This document shows positions 1 to 12,792 of a stretch of 64,000 nt of DNA, piece by piece. The translations under genes were made by a program, and so were the position numbers. The DNA is taken from positions 186,001 to 250,000 of the forward strand of contig JAACJP010000042.1 of assembly GCA_013368375.1 (NCBI GenBank), read 5' to 3'. Source of the stretch: Tricholomella constricta (Eukaryota; Basidiomycota; Agaricomycetes; Agaricales; Lyophyllaceae). Positions within the stretch are counted from its first letter, which is position 1. Each line of letters starts with the position of its first letter. The notes below the pieces were generated by a model, which did no database searches, was not told the DNA's origin, and saw only the letters and a list, made by a program, of their open reading frames with translations.

Positions 1-582
1 TTCATCGAAAGAGATATTCTAAACACTGCTATTCTTCCAGATGAACCAGAGAATGTCGCCTCGTACATTACAAAGACGACATATAGATCTGGCCTTGTCG
101 GTCCCAAGGTCACATCATTGATACCGACAGCGAATAGCCCAGGCAACACACTCGATGGCGAGATCGACTGGAAAAGGCAAACATTCTCTATTGCTGGCTT
201 AGCCACTCGATGGGAGGAGTTGCGGAGCAAACCAGAGGGTATTACTGATAGGTCAGTGGCGGCTCTTGTGGCTTGATGCATTTGTTCCTCGGTCTAACCA
301 CCTTGTAGTACGCGTGAATGGCGATGGATCGGCAAGCGATTCATGGTGAAGTATAAGGACAATACGTGGTTGGTACGTCACAACCCTCTCGACATCAGCG
401 CGCTTCCGCCCCATAACGTTCCCTGTTTCTAGGCAAGAGTTGGCTCCCCTTACGGCCCTGTAGATGCCACCTTTACCATCCGTCAATCTCGCATTCTCCA
501 CCAATCGAATCCTGCCACAATTGCCTTCTCCTCTGGTGTTTCGGCCCGAGACAGGCTATTTCTACTGATGGTCATGATTTAA
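1..582 (+). CDS. 3' end of a DUF6593-like gene (partial)
   Basis: The reading frame is open from base 1 and continues through three exons (1-251, 309-372, 433-582) joined by introns of 57 and 60 nt with GT-AG ends, then stops at TAA 580-582. The visible C-terminal part is about 154 residues. It has the layout of the agaricomycete DUF6593 family: an I-D-W segment, an E-W-R-W-I-G-K-R segment, and a hydrophobic C-terminal block (R-L-F-L-L-M-V-M-I). The splice phases agree at both junctions. The start lies outside the window. The family has no established function, and the assignment rests on motif resemblance only. Confidence 0.55.
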
Positions 583-816
583 CTGCGAAACGAAGCGGCA
601 GCAGAGAAAGGTAACACCTTCAAGTCGGCTCAATATTTTTATAACTTATGCCCCTGTGCACTAGGAAAAAGCTACGGTCGCCGTTGCCGCCGGACATTTG
701 GCAACATCGGAGACGCCTCCAGTCCATCGTGGGCTGATTCGGAGGTAGAACGGCATGTAGAAAATGACCGGCTTGATGATCATATGTCGAACGCTCCTGC
801 AAAGTTGCTTACCCAT

Positions 817-2310
817 TCTTTTCAGACATACACCCTATATATATATATCTTCTATTGCTTGACAAATCTCTATACCCTGTTGACCACTACTTCAATTCTA
901 CCCAAGTTTATTTATCCACAGTCAGACACAGATTGCGTGGATTTCTCAACGCCCCTGTCCCACATTAGCGAGTCACGAAGAACCTACGCAGTATCGGGGC
1001 CTTCAAGGTTCGTAGCCGTGTTCAAACTTTCGGTCATATCCTCACTCAGGAGATTACTGTTCATAGCATTATTTGCATGATCTGTTGAATTTCAAGAGAA
1101 ACTTGCCCATTCTTCGATCTCGAAGGATATAGGCATTCTCCCTCCTTCAATAGGCCTTTCAACCCTTACAATCCTCAATTGGCAATTGTTCATAAGTAGG
1201 TGTTGCTGCATCGCGTTGTTTTCGGACACAGCTACTTCAAATGGTTATCGACCGATATCAATTGTCGGCGACGACCGTTCCGTAGAACTTTTCATATTAT
1301 TGCATCGCCTTCAAGGGTGAATGCTGCGGCAGATTTTGGAGAAGCTGCGCAACCTCCTTAACCGCACTTTGCATTGACTTTGCACCCTTAAGACTGATAC
1401 GTTGATCGTGGTGTATCTGATCAGACATACTTTTCTTGCACATTCCAGACGAAAAGGCCGTGCATAAACTGCTGCGGGTAATACACCATCCTGAAACGTC
1501 ACACATTTGTTGTTCCTTGTTGTTCAGAGTTCATATAGATTGTGGATTTCACACACGTCGCAGACTTCGTTCCATCGTTCGTACACCATTGCTCGGCACA
1601 AACAATAATGGGTTCCGCACATTTCTCTCTTCTCCTCCTCCCTCTCTGATTCACTATAAACAGAAAACCGTAACAGACTGTTGACCTACCGCGAGGCACA
1701 GCATCTTGGGTGTCGAGAGTGCTATATTTATGGCTTTCCACTTGACAAAGCTGGCCAGCGTGCCTTAGGCGAGAAGCTCTGGCCTACACCTTCCGACTCA
1801 ACTTCGACCGAGCATTCTGGCGTCTCAGGAGATCAATTCATTGAAATAATATCTCACCTCTTGCACGAATGTTACGCGGTATGGCCCTCAGAGAGGCTGA
1901 ATTCGGCGACAGGATTCAAGGATGGTCAAAAGCACCTGGTTATTGCCGTCGCGGTGTGTAGGCGCCGAAACGATGATCACATTCCAAAGGAGGAGGATAT
2001 GGTGAAATTGAAGGCAATTTTTGCCGCGAATGGGTTCACTGAGGAGCCACAGTGGTTCCTTTACGATTGAATATAGTTGGTGAACTCTGTGTGCCTCTCA
2101 TTTCCCAAGGCGGATAACTGATGATATATTCCTCATAACAGACTACCACCTAACTTACGCCTGTAGCGTTTGATACCTGCAGTGTTCCATGTTTCGCTCG
2201 CTTTATTTGCCCCGTTTTCAGCTCCAATTTCTCGGACTGCGCTTATCCAACTAATGTAAACTTGCATGTTGTCCTTCAGAAAACGTCGACGATTGACCCC
2301 CTGTGATCGG
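817..2310. repeat. Tandem direct duplication, copy A
   Basis: About 1.49 kb that recurs directly downstream at 2311-3798. Both copies open with a segment reading ttttcagacatacaccc and close at a tgtgatcgg segment. Similarity runs through the upstream sequence, the small gene and its 3' flank. Substitutions and short indels separate the copies, so the duplication is not very recent. In copy A, 817-1607 is the apparent promoter and leader region of the small gene; I see no other coding sequence there. Confidence 0.85.
1608..2070 (+). CDS. Small two-exon gene, copy A (136 aa, unknown function)
   Basis: Exon 1 is ATGG (1608-1611), the intron is 1612-1663 (52 nt, ends aaacag, with a ctgat-type branch site), and exon 2 runs 1664-2070. 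The spliced start reads M-E-N-R-N-R-L-L-T-Y-R. Without this splice the frame has no ATG near its beginning, and the same splice works independently in copy B, which is the main support. The product is soluble, with no signal peptide or membrane segment. It contains an H-L-V-I-A-V-A-V-C strand-like block and ends E-P-Q-W-F-L-Y-D. I do not recognise the family. An additional 5' exon cannot be excluded. Confidence 0.6.
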
Positions 2311-3798
2311 CTTTTCAGACATACACCCCATGTATATCTTCTATTGCTTAACAAATTCTCTACACCCTGTTGTCCACAAATTCAATTCTAATTAAATTTA
2401 ATTCTTCAGAATCAGACAAAGCTTGCGTGGATTTTTCAACGCCCCTGTCCCACATTGGCAAGTCATGAAGAACCTACGCAATATCGGGGCCTTCAAGGTT
2501 CGTAGCCATGTTCAATCTTTTGGTCATATCTTTAACCCAGCAGGTTACAGGTTACTGTTCATAGCATTATTGGTATGATCTGTTGAAATTTCAAGAGAAA
2601 CTCGTCCATTTTTCGACCTCGAAGGATACAGGCATTCTCCCTCCTTTAAGAGGTCTTTCAACCCTTACAATTCCCAGTTGGCAATTGTTCATAAGTAGGG
2701 GTTCCTGCATGGCGTCGTTCCCGGGCACAGCTACCTCAAATGGTTATCGACTGATATTGATTGTCGGCGACGACCGTTACCTATAGAAATCACTCCAATA
2801 GAACCCTTCATATTATTGCATCGCCTTCGAGGGTGATTGCATGCTGCGGCAGGTTTTGGAGAAGCTGCGCAACCTCCTTATCCGCACTTTGCACCCTTAA
2901 GACTGATACATTGATCGTGGTGTATCTAACAAGGCATACTTTTCTTGCACATTTCAGACGACAAGGCCGTGCGTAAACTGCTGCGGGTAATACACCATCC
3001 TGAAGCGTCACACATTTGTTGTTCCTTGTTGTTCAGAGTTCATATAAATTGTGGATTTCATACACGTCGTAGACTTCGTTCCATCTTTCGTACACGATTG
3101 CTCGGCACAAACAATAATGGGTTCCGCCTTTCCATTTCTCTCTTCTCTTCCTCCCTCTCTGATTCTCTCTAAACAGAAAACCGTAACAAACTGTTGACCT
3201 ACCGCGAGGCACAGCATCTTGGGTCTCAAGAGTGCTATATTTATGGCTTTCCACTTGACGAAGCTGGCCAGCACGCCTTAGGCGAGAAGCTCTGGCCTTC
3301 ACCTTCCAACTCAACTTGGACCGAGGATTCTGGCGTCTCAGAAGATCAATTCATTGAAATAATATTTCACCTCTTGCACGAATGTTACGCCGCATGGCCC
3401 TCAGAGAGGTTGAATTCAGCGATAGGATTCAAGGATGGTCAAAGGCACCTGGTTATTGCCGTCGCAGTGTGTAGGCGCCGAAACAATGATCATATTCCAA
3501 AGGGGGAGGATATGGTGAAATTGAAGGCAATTTTTGCCGCAAATGGGTTCACTGAGGAGCCACAGTGGTTCCTTTACGATTGAATATAGTTGGTGAACTC
3601 TGTCTGCCTCTCATTTCCCAAGGCGGATAACTGATGATATATACCCTCATAACAGACTACCACCTAATTTACGCCTGTAGCGTTTGATACCTGCAATGTT
3701 CCATGTTTCGCTTTATTTGCCCCGTCTTCAGCTCTAATTTCTCAGACTGCGCTTTTATCCTTCCAGAAAACATCGACGTTTGACCGTGTGTGATCGGT
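2311..3798. repeat. Tandem direct duplication, copy B
   Basis: Second copy of the 1.49-kb unit, directly abutting copy A. It differs from copy A by scattered substitutions, small indels (for example in the 56-nt versus 52-nt intron) and loss of part of the 3' flank. The stretch 2311-3116 is the copied upstream region and holds no other gene that I can see. Confidence 0.85.
3117..3583 (+). CDS. Small two-exon gene, copy B (136 aa, unknown function)
   Basis: Paralogue of the gene at 1608-2070. Exon 1 is 3117-3120, the intron 3121-3176 (56 nt), exon 2 3177-3583; the spliced start reads M-E-N-R-N-K-L-L. The proteins differ at about 17 of 136 positions, mainly in the first half. The last about 25 residues are identical apart from one E-to-G change. 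Both copies keep the full frame despite an intron-length change, which suggests that the protein is maintained. Function unknown. Confidence 0.6.
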
Positions 3799-5062
3799 TC
3801 TTCGAGTATTTTCTCGCATTCGAGACTGATGAGCTCGGATGCGCTTGCAGGGAAACAATTTTCATTCGTCTCTTGCGCTTGCTCAGCACCTTCCTTCTGT
3901 CCTGGACTACTCTTATTCGAACTCCTGTTTTCACCTTCATCAGTGTTGGTTATATTAATTCAGCGGTTCATTTTTGCTGGTCAATGCGTCAACCCGAGTG
4001 AAAATGTGAAGTGCGTACCCTCAAAGCTAGTCGTCTCATGCCTGGAGAACCTTTAAGGTGGTACTGATGGTCTTCTTATCTAGAGCAACCTGAAGGACGG
4101 GCGGGGCTGAGGCCGGTGGGTGCAAATCAAGAATTTCGATGGCGCGCACCTGGCATGTATAAAAATTCAACGGTCGCCGAGCTTGACAGTTTCCTGTGAG
4201 TCTCGGGAAAGATAATATTACTTTTATTCATAAACGTATCGGGCAGAATGCCGTCTTTCACCTGGTGGACAGTAACTGACCTCCGAAGGCTGTGCGTAAG
4301 TGTCTATGTATATCATACTCTTAGACGTCCCTTCTCCGTTGACATGTCGACCTACACTTCTACCTACACCTATGCAGGCCCCAGACTTCTGAAAGGCACT
4401 ATCATCGCTCCTCGCAGTGTATTTATTGATCGAGTCCCTCCCAGAATGCGGCTCGAGTAAGGCCGCCTCGTACGTCCCCATTGCTTTCAACCAACCCACC
4501 CACTCACCCAACCCCTTTCCTTCTCTCGCTTGCCCCCACTCGCACAGGGACCCGAGCGCCTAAAGGGCCTATTCACACTCCAAGGTATCATCGTCGCCGG
4601 CGCACGCATCTCGCTGCATTCCAACTTCTTACCCGGTCAAGGAAGTGAAACCATTTGCCGAATTCTACGCCGCTAGCACCCGGGTCACGAAAGACGCTCG
4701 CTGCATGGCTGTTTCCCATGCAGTGACTGACCATCGAAGTCTTTTCCTTGACGATTGTCCTGGCCATCCCACGATGGTTCGGCGTGGGCGACAGAGCAGG
4801 AGATCAAACACCCGCCACGTTACCTTCGTCGCTGTTCCAGCATCGTCCCTTCCCATAACGATCCTCAGCACGTATATACATTGTCTGATGATTGATTTCC
4901 AAGTTCTATTTATAGAACTTGGTCTTTCTACTCCAAGAGCGCAGTGTGGGAAAATGTTGGATCAATTTTGATGATCAGTGATGATGTTTGGTTCTGAATC
5001 CTGATGCTATCGTTGATTAGTCAGGCATGCATGGTGAGTACGTTATGTAAGTGGGTGCATCT

Positions 5063-5101
5063 GATCACGTTGCCGTCCGAGCAATTGGACGAGCATGTGA
5101 C
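5063..5101. repeat. Dispersed CACGTG/GTCC palindrome, site 1
   Basis: An imperfect inverted repeat of about 39 bp built on gatcacgt, gtccgagcaattggac and gcatgtgac. Closely related palindromes occur at about 7351-7452, 22793-22990, 25091-25128, 41038-41077 and 41110-41152. The core gtccgagcaatcggac can fold as a stem closed by a gcaa loop. Confidence 0.7.
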
Positions 5102-7350
5102 TATCATCTGGTCATGTGCATGTTCGCGCCATGCCCGCCAGTTTTCAATTCCAATTTTTTCTCAGCAATCCGGCGATTATGTTATTATTGTTTATTTTTA
5201 GTTCGTGTCTGCCCTAAACTGCCGCGTTGTATATAATCAGCCACTCCCTTTGCTGACTCTTTTTTTCCCGCCCGTTCACTTTCGTCGAACTACTTTACTT
5301 ACAAGTACTATTACACCGTTGTTTAGTCGTTATTTCAGCAATATTTCAGCAATGCTAAATTAATGTCTTGAAGTTCATACAGTCGGAAAACAATGTATAT
5401 ATATGCATACCTTTAGTCTGTGTGGTCAGTCATTACTTACACCCTTGTATGCGTCAACATTAACTTCAGATTTACAGACACCGTCGCTGAGGCAGGCGAT
5501 TGTGTTCGAGCTGCTCGGTTTCAGATTATGCCCAGATAAAGTCACCGCTTTCTACGTGCGTGTTGCGACATCTTTGAGCCAGCCATGCAGGTGCACCTTG
5601 CGGGCCTGACAGAGTGGAGCTCGTTTCGAGTTGGTATGTTTTTCTGGTGCGTGTCTACTGTTTTTGGACATTAATATCGGTGATGAGTCTCGGTTATATG
5701 CTTTGACGGCCGCCATTTCCATCTGTCTCCGTAGCAGCTGGTGCGAGGGCGTGCAGTACGCAGCTTGTACAGTACACCTCTGAACATGCGTGATGAGGAT
5801 GGAGGAATTTACGCGCTTAGTCTGCCCGCGGCAGGCTCAGGTTAGGGGTACAGTGTGCGTTGCACTTTATTCTGCGATTTTTTATCATTGAACGTTATGT
5901 GTCCGGTATTCCACTTTCCGTTTATTCGACAGGTAAGGGCGCGTCAAACTCTTCAAAAGTCTTCCTACCAGCGATTGCGAATACGAAGGGCTGGTTTATG
6001 GCCACGACTGTGCAGTATGACAGATCTAATGGTACGTTCGCCTCACATTGAAATGAAACGTAGGGTTCAACCGTTTGTCAGCCCTAAAACTCTTGCCTGT
6101 TGCTGTTCTGCGTGTCGCCTTTGATACTCGCAACGAATGGCGGACCATGCTGAAGCAGTTTCTGTCCCTGCGCTCAGCTTAACTGAGCATCGTCACTTAA
6201 CGTTTAACAATGGACGTGTTGAATGTGCAAACTTTTTTGTGTTTAATACTGCCATTCTTCCGGTTTGAACGCCGTCGCACTCGTCCAAATACTGTCGCCT
6301 CGCTCTGGTCCGATCCGGCAAATTGTGCCGATTCCTGGTGGGCCGCGTTGACTTCGTCGCAGTGGTGAATTTCAATAAGACGTCATGCTATGTAATATAA
6401 AGTTGAGACGGTGAATTTTCAGCAGTCTTGATGAACACTGTGTCTATTGCAGGTGCGTTTTTTTTTGCCCGTACCTGTTTGAAATTTCTCTCGCTCATCT
6501 CTAGTCACCTGGTCGTTGAACGGAAAACACATTGTCATTGGGTTACGCAGAGGCCGTGTTCCGTATATCCTCACAAACGGGAGCGTCATTCGCAAATCAC
6601 GAGTGCATTCGAATAACACTCCCTCCAATCTTACAGACTGTTCTTTGACTTTTGCTGAACGCCTGGTGGTATGGTGTCGGTTATGAGAACATATGCGTGC
6701 ATCTGTCGAAATGTATGTTTATCAAATCTTCCCTTGACTTGTACCAGTTCTGATGATTAGCAATCCTCTTACACTTTATAATATTCGTGGAACCGCTCGG
6801 GTTTTGAGCCTTCTACTTGTCCTAAGCTGTAACTGTGGCCAAATCTCGCAAAGAAAAACAACAAAGTGATAGGCAAAAAGAAAGAAGAAAGAAGAAAAAA
6901 GAAAAAAAGTCGCCCCACTCGATGTTCTGAAGCCCGCCGCAGTGCAATCAACGTTGTCCGGTAACCTGCTTAGGTTCATGACGTTGCAGCTGTGCAGGCC
7001 GCTCTCGCCGACTGTGTGTCCTTCTGTTCCATATGGGTATTGACCTCACGGCCGGCTCAGCGATCTCTGACGCCTACTATGGGAGTGGTCCTGTATCAAG
7101 GCGCTCTCGAGCCCGTGTTCTGGGGGTTGAGTATTCCTGAGCTTCGAGCTGGGCTACGCTTTTTAACCAGGGCAGTCGGCACAATACCCTAAACAGGGGA
7201 CGAGTTTATTTATTTATTTGTTCAAGATATGTCTGTTCTGGCAACTTTGTTAAGGAGACATTACCCTTGATGTCATGACATAAATAAAACACATAAATGG
7301 CTTATGAGTTACGAACAAAGGCTGCGGCTCTACTGCGACGCTTTTATGGT

Positions 7351-7452
7351 GGTCACGTGTATGTCCAGGCAATCGGACAATAACGTGATTATACGTGTGT
7401 CGCATGACTTTATAGTGTCACGTGTTTGTCCGAGCAATCTGACGATCACGTG
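7351..7452. repeat. Dispersed CACGTG/GTCC palindrome, site 2 (two copies)
   Basis: Two copies of the same palindrome family at about 7351-7390 and 7417-7452, each with cacgtg or an acgtg arm and a gtcc...gcaatc core. Both are more diverged than the other sites. Confidence 0.6.
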
Positions 7453-8253
7453 GCTATATACGCATTACCGAACACTTAGGTTACTGAAATCATTACAGGA
7501 GCACGTAGCCGTTTAATCGTTCACCTGCGTGTAATGTGGCTTTCATCTGGTGACGTGCCTGTTTGATGGTTGTTTGAATGACAAGCGTCCATTCCTGTGA
7601 TTGTGAGTTAATATGCATATCTTGGTTTTGAAATGGTAATACTACTGTCTGATCTTATCCGTTTGGTTGAACATAGATTTATTGTATGTTATACAGGCTT
7701 CTTGAAGTAAGTTTATTGCGTTATATTCACGCATGTGTAATGTGCTATTGACAGGTGCTACTCTTTCTGCCGTTCAAGATATACTGTACTATTACGACCA
7801 AGTCTTCACGTCACGCGTAACGCGGGTCGTCGAAGAGAAGAGATTTCGGCCGAATAACGCATAACTTTCTGGTTTGAAGAGTGTTACGAAACACCGAAAA
7901 TCAGTCAAAATTCGCATTTTTTTGGGGACCACGCTGTGTTAGCTTGGCACAGAACTCCCAGTGTCGAAACTGCTAACAGGCATGAAGAGTTTTGCTCTTC
8001 GTCACGCCGAAAATCTGGCCTTGAAGAGTTGAAGATATCAAGTTTTTCCGTAACATGTAGCATTGATTTAAGAGTTGGTCGTAATAGTACAGTATGTTGG
8101 CTTTGCTGCTCTGGGCCAACTAGTCGACATCCATCCTTCTCTTCTGAATTGGTTCTCTGCTTTGGTCGGTGTAGTCAACTCTTCTTTTCAAAACTGTGCT
8201 TGGAGCGTGTTGGAGCGCGATGGAAAATCCCTTGATAAGGATGTAAGGTTGTG

Positions 8254-8881
8254 TCACGGTCTGTGTGTCGTCTTGTCGTGCTTTCTTACCTTGCTAAAAC
8301 GGCGTTCAAGCAGCGCTATGGATCTAAGAACGTGGACCATTTTCTTTTTCCCTCCTCTCAGGGGAACGACGACAAATGACATTTGGATTTCGACTATATC
8401 ACCCGTCCTGAAGGTTTGTGGGGCTATCTTTGTGTACCTATTCACTTTCTTAGCGTCTTTAATTTGTTTCTTCTAGCCTGGACTCTCACCTTGTAGTGCC
8501 TTCGCTGTCGATCTTTCTTTCGAAGTAAAGGACCTGGTTGTCCGCTGTGTGGACATTGTCTTCTCCTCCTACCTTTGCCAGCTTGCCGTCTGGATCTACG
8601 TCAGCGCCGAGCGGAATCTCGGGTTCTCCTCCAGCCTCGTTCTTGGGGATGAAGTATCTGTTTGACGCTTCAAAGACACCTGGAGATGCAGTAGCCGGCT
8701 GCAGCTCGTTGGCCTTAAACTGCCTGTCCGTATGCTTGTGTATGTTCTCCGCTATGAGGAGCGATGCGTTGAATGTTGGTGAACCCAGACCCGTCAGCGT
8801 TACCGACTGTCGTAGATATCGTGCATTTGTCCTCGGAAAGCTTTTGAAACGTAAGAGCGTGACGATGAAAGAAAATGGCAA
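8254..8881 (-). pseudogene. 3' part of an agaric-specific gene family (two exons visible)
   Basis: Read on the minus strand, an exon from about 8860 to 8490 joins across a 52-nt intron (8438-8489, gtgaga...gaatag) to a last exon 8437-8254. The first exon contains T-G-L-G-S-P-x-F-N-A, E-A-S-N-R-Y and D-P-D-G-K-L-A-K-V followed by H-T-A-D-N. The second contains F-R-T-G-D-I-V-E-I-Q-M-S-F and V-L-R-S-I-A-L-L-E. I recall this combination as the C-terminus of an expanded family of uncharacterised agaric proteins. The splice is phase-consistent. I could not follow the gene upstream of about 8870, so it is called a partial or decayed copy. Function unknown. Confidence 0.6.
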
Positions 8882-10185
8882 AACAAGAAGATGCTTAAGT
8901 ACGTCTCATTCTCTTGTGCCCTTGTTTCCTTACCGCGAGGTTAATTCACAGGGTGGTAGGCTGTGAGATTGTAGGCTCCCGTGCACTATAAAGACCGCTT
9001 CCTCCGCTTCGTCGTCCTTATTTGAGTGGAGCCATCTCCATGTCTTTGGCTTTTCGAACGCTTGAATGTGTAACGTGTTCGCTATCTCTTCGTTCTACAA
9101 AGTATGATTGTCATTGCGGTGCGTGGATCGTACATGTAGCTGCGTGCTCACTTCAATTAATTTGCAGAGCCTCGCGTCTCGCCCCTCTGGTGCTGAGCTT
9201 GCGAGCTGTTCTAGCTGTTGAGCTTCGTTTCATCAATGTCTTGGCCCGTGTGTGCGAAGTTTCGATTCTCTTACCTGCTGCATGCTGTGTTTGAAGGTCA
9301 GTATTCATTGTCACAGGGGTACGATTATACTTTACGTTGCTCGCGTTCGCTGCCTTGTATTTCGTTCGCTTCTGATTGACCTGTTTATTTGGTCTCGTTT
9401 TTTTGACAGTCCATGTGCGTGCTTTAATTTGGAATCCTTCTCATGAAGATCTCTTGCCTACTCCTTCTTCGCGTTCTTGATGCCGCTTCGGAAATTTTAC
9501 GTGCATCTGTACACGGTGTATCCATTTTCGCCGCGATTGTTGTTGGTCCTCTTATCTGGTCTTCTGCCATCTTTCTTATTGTATTGCCTTCTTTGTTTGA
9601 GACGTCTGGTGTGTCTTCTCATATTCCTCGAAATGGTGCGGATGTCTTCTTGCATGCTTCTTGAATTGCGTCTTGAATTGCGTCTTTGGAGTTGTTTCTG
9701 ATGAGCTGTCGGAGGCGTTCTTGTTTCCATGGTCTGGTTTCGCTCGCGTCGTCCTTTTAGGTTCTCTGTTTTCCATCTGCTTTCCGTCCGCGGTTGTACC
9801 CCCATCTCATATCCGCGGCGTGCGGTGTGCGTTCGTTATGAGCCGCTGGAGTAGCGCAGGCGCGCCACTCCGAACGCGCAAGAGCCCACGAAGGTGCTAT
9901 TTGTACATGTATGGCATGAGCTTCGGAGCATTTGTAAGCAGTAGATAGATAGCGGGGAGAGAGCAGAGGCATCTCCCCGAGCAAATACAACTATCGAAGA
10001 AGAGCAGAGCAGAGCAGGGCAAACGAGCCCACTCCACCGCTTCGTTGCCTTTTATTGTCTTCATGTCTTCTGTTTAACCTGTCTTTGTTTACTTTGTCGG
10101 TTTCTGCTTCTACTGTTTCTCGTATAAAAGGTCTCGTTCTGGTGACGTTGGAGTTTCGTCTACTCTTGTTATCGCCTGTGTGATC
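8882..10185. other. Stretch without a supported gene
   Basis: Probably the lost or unresolved 5' part of the minus-strand gene below it, plus the promoter region of the gene starting at 10186. The only structure I can point to is an 8-bp perfect stem at 9953-9960/9972-9979 (cggggaga/tctccccg). The 102-aa minus-strand frame at 9497-9805 is a low-complexity shadow. Confidence 0.4.
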
Positions 10186-12389
10186 ATGCCTTTCAAGTCC
10201 GGTAAAGGTTCTGCTAGGTTCGTCGTGCATTTGTCTTCTTAGTTTCGTCAACCCTGAGCCTTATCCTTTGTCTCGGTTTTCTAGCAAACAGAAAAAGGTC
10301 GTCCAAGACGCTTTCCAGTATGTTTTGGGCTTGCTGTCGTCGTGTTCTGTTGCATTGTTTAATGTTGTCGCTTTTGCTTGTAGTCCCGACGATGATGATC
10401 TGTCTGCGTTCGTTTTCAATTACATGTCCAGCTTATCTTTTTTATTTATTTTTATTCTTGTCTCTAGCTTGCTGGATAAAGCACTGAAAGGTGGAGTTGT
10501 TACGTGCGTGTCCTTCTTTATTCAATGGTTGTCGTATCTGACGCGCTTGCTTAATCAGCCCTTCTGCAAGTCCGAAGAAGTCTGTGAGTCCGAACAAATG
10601 ACAACTCGAGGTCGACTCCGACGTGTATGTCTTGATCAGACTCTTTATTATTTTTATATGTATATTTCGTTCGTACTGACCGTCGCTCGCTTTGTTTAGG
10701 GAGATATTAGCTTCTTCGGCTTCGCCTAAGAAATCGCGTGTGGCTGATCCTTCTGATTCTCCTCCTTCTGAGCCTGATGGGCTTTTGCCGTCTGCTGTGC
10801 CTGACTCTCCTTCGCCGTCTCGTCCTCGTCGGAATCGCCAGCTCTCGGAGAAAGCAAAGATGGTGGACCTTTTGCCTGAGTCTCCTTATAGGTGTGTAGC
10901 ACGCATTGCAGCAGAATGAAACCCCTCTGAACTCGATTACTTTTGAATTTCGTCTCCTAGACGTTCAACGCGCCAAACCGATACTGCATCCGGCCATGGT
11001 AGTAAGCCTCGTCGCAAATTAAAGTTAGTTTTTTACTTTTGCTTTGTTCTTTGCATTGTTTCTTATTATTTACATGGTGTGTGTGTCAGATTCGCTGTAA
11101 CCCCGCCGTCTATGGTCTCCGAGGATGAAAGTGTGCCTGATGTCGGCGTGTATGTCAAATTTAATCAAATTGCATTTAACTGTTCATCTTTTTTATTTCT
11201 TTGTTTTTTTTTTTAGTGCTTTCCGAGCTTCCGGCAACTCCAGTACTTTGTCCAAGTCGAATGTCGCGCGAACCGATTCTCCTTTGGACAATGTCACCGA
11301 CAAGCATCTTGGTGTGGATGATTTCATAGCTGGTTTTGCGCAGGAAGGCGATGGATTGGAGTCCACTGACAGTCCGCTCGCTGAAGACGGGCCTGCGGAG
11401 GTTATTTGTGAGTGTATCTTCCTGTTATCATTGTATATATTTTATTTATTATATTCTGTCATGCACTGGTGCAGGTGTCATGCGTCCCGCCTTATGGGGG
11501 AGACTTGCAGACTGTTATGAGGATCTCCCGGATCTCGGGTGTGTGTCTATAATTTTCTTATATGTTGATTGCTTACACTGTTGCTAACTGACGTTCTTTA
11601 GCTCCCTCAGGACTGTTGTTCCGCACTCTGCGGACAACATGGACTTCGTTCTTCCCGAGCTTCAGTTCGGGACGTGTTCTGTCCGCGCCATGGCTCAGGT
11701 CATGGATCCAGTTAACATCCCGTGTGTCCTTTTGTAAGCTGTGATAAAAACTGTTCTCAAATTTGCCTCGTGCTTTTTCACTATTAGTTTGATGGTCAAT
11801 GGAGTCTTGCGTTTTGAGCGCGAGGGTTCATTCGCTAATCTGTCTCGAATTCATCCGGATCGCCTGGAAGTCACTCCGGACAAGCGACTACGATTTACTG
11901 GATCGGGCACCGCTGTTCTGGGTGTGATGACGGGGCTTGTCATGGAAAGCTCTCTCTTTACACCTGCTGTTGTTGCGGGTGGCTATTTCACGGTCCACCA
12001 GATCGTCATCGCTCCTGCTGAACAGGAGGCTTTGCGCGAAACCACTCTGTGGGGATCGCTTCTCGGATTTACTTCGATCCGAGGCCCTGTTCATCCGGAA
12101 GGAATCGCATTCTCAACGATTCCTGAGGGGAAAGGCAAGAACTACGGATACCAGGCTTCCGCTTCTCCGAACAAGGCAGCTGCGTCCTCATCGCTGGTCA
12201 AGTCTCGCTCTGCTCCGTTGCCTGCTCGTTGGGGCACTGCAGTTGGCTATGAGAGCACTGGTGTGTTTCGTCTTTGTTTTCATTTTATTGTGGTTTTATT
12301 TTTTATTAATTTTTGCTTGCAATCTTTGTAGTACCCGTCTTTGACGGCCGCGCGTCTAAAGGACACTGTTTCGACTTCTCGACGGCGAG

Positions 12390-12792
12390 TGTTAGGGCGA
12401 CCTTTAGAGCAGAGCTTAGTCGTACTGGCAAAGGGGAATCCAAAGTTATATTGATGTACTGTAACGAGGTAAATAAGGCTTACCTGGCAAAGGGGAATCC
12501 AAAGAGAATAGTGTAAAGGATTCCCAGATGCCAGGGGGCCGGCTATATACAAGTGTGATACATGAGGGCAGGCTCTCCATAGTGTACTGTACATGTGATA
12601 ATAACGACATGTGATAACCATGACAGGTGATAATGATGAGCGGGTTCCGGATGCTGTCTGATGGTAACCGTCGTCGGGATGTCAGGTGATCGGGAATATG
12701 AACAGGGAAACGAGGGGAATGACAGGGGCGAGCGCACGTGTCGGGGAACAGTTGGTGAGCGTCGGAGGTCGTGAACGGGTGTTCCCCTAACA
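12390..12792 (-). repeat. 3' LTR of element 1
   Basis: 403 bp with tgttag/ctaaca ends, identical to the 5' LTR by eye. The polypurine tract follows immediately at 12793-12808 on the plus-strand coordinates. Confidence 0.95.

Larger units (their letters stand above)
3799..8253. other. Gene-poor stretch
   Basis: About 4.4 kb in which I can support no gene. It is T-rich with many stops in all frames. A TATA-like element lies near 4157, and a short ATG frame at 4248 followed by a gtaagt donor could be a decayed first exon, but no continuation is convincing. A segment at about 5205-5250 (tctgccctaaactgc then gtatataatcagccac) recurs in related form at about 24763-24805. Hairpin motifs are listed separately. 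Confidence 0.5.

Noticed and set aside
836..850. (ta)n run as a promoter
   Set aside because: Only a short microsatellite, not kept in copy B of the duplication.
4248..4460. ATG frame with a gtaagt donor as a gene start
   Set aside because: Joining to the only near acceptor (tatgcag) gives an immediate stop; no further exon is convincing.
9757..9990. 77-aa minus-strand frame
   Set aside because: No splice partners or family features; looks like chance.
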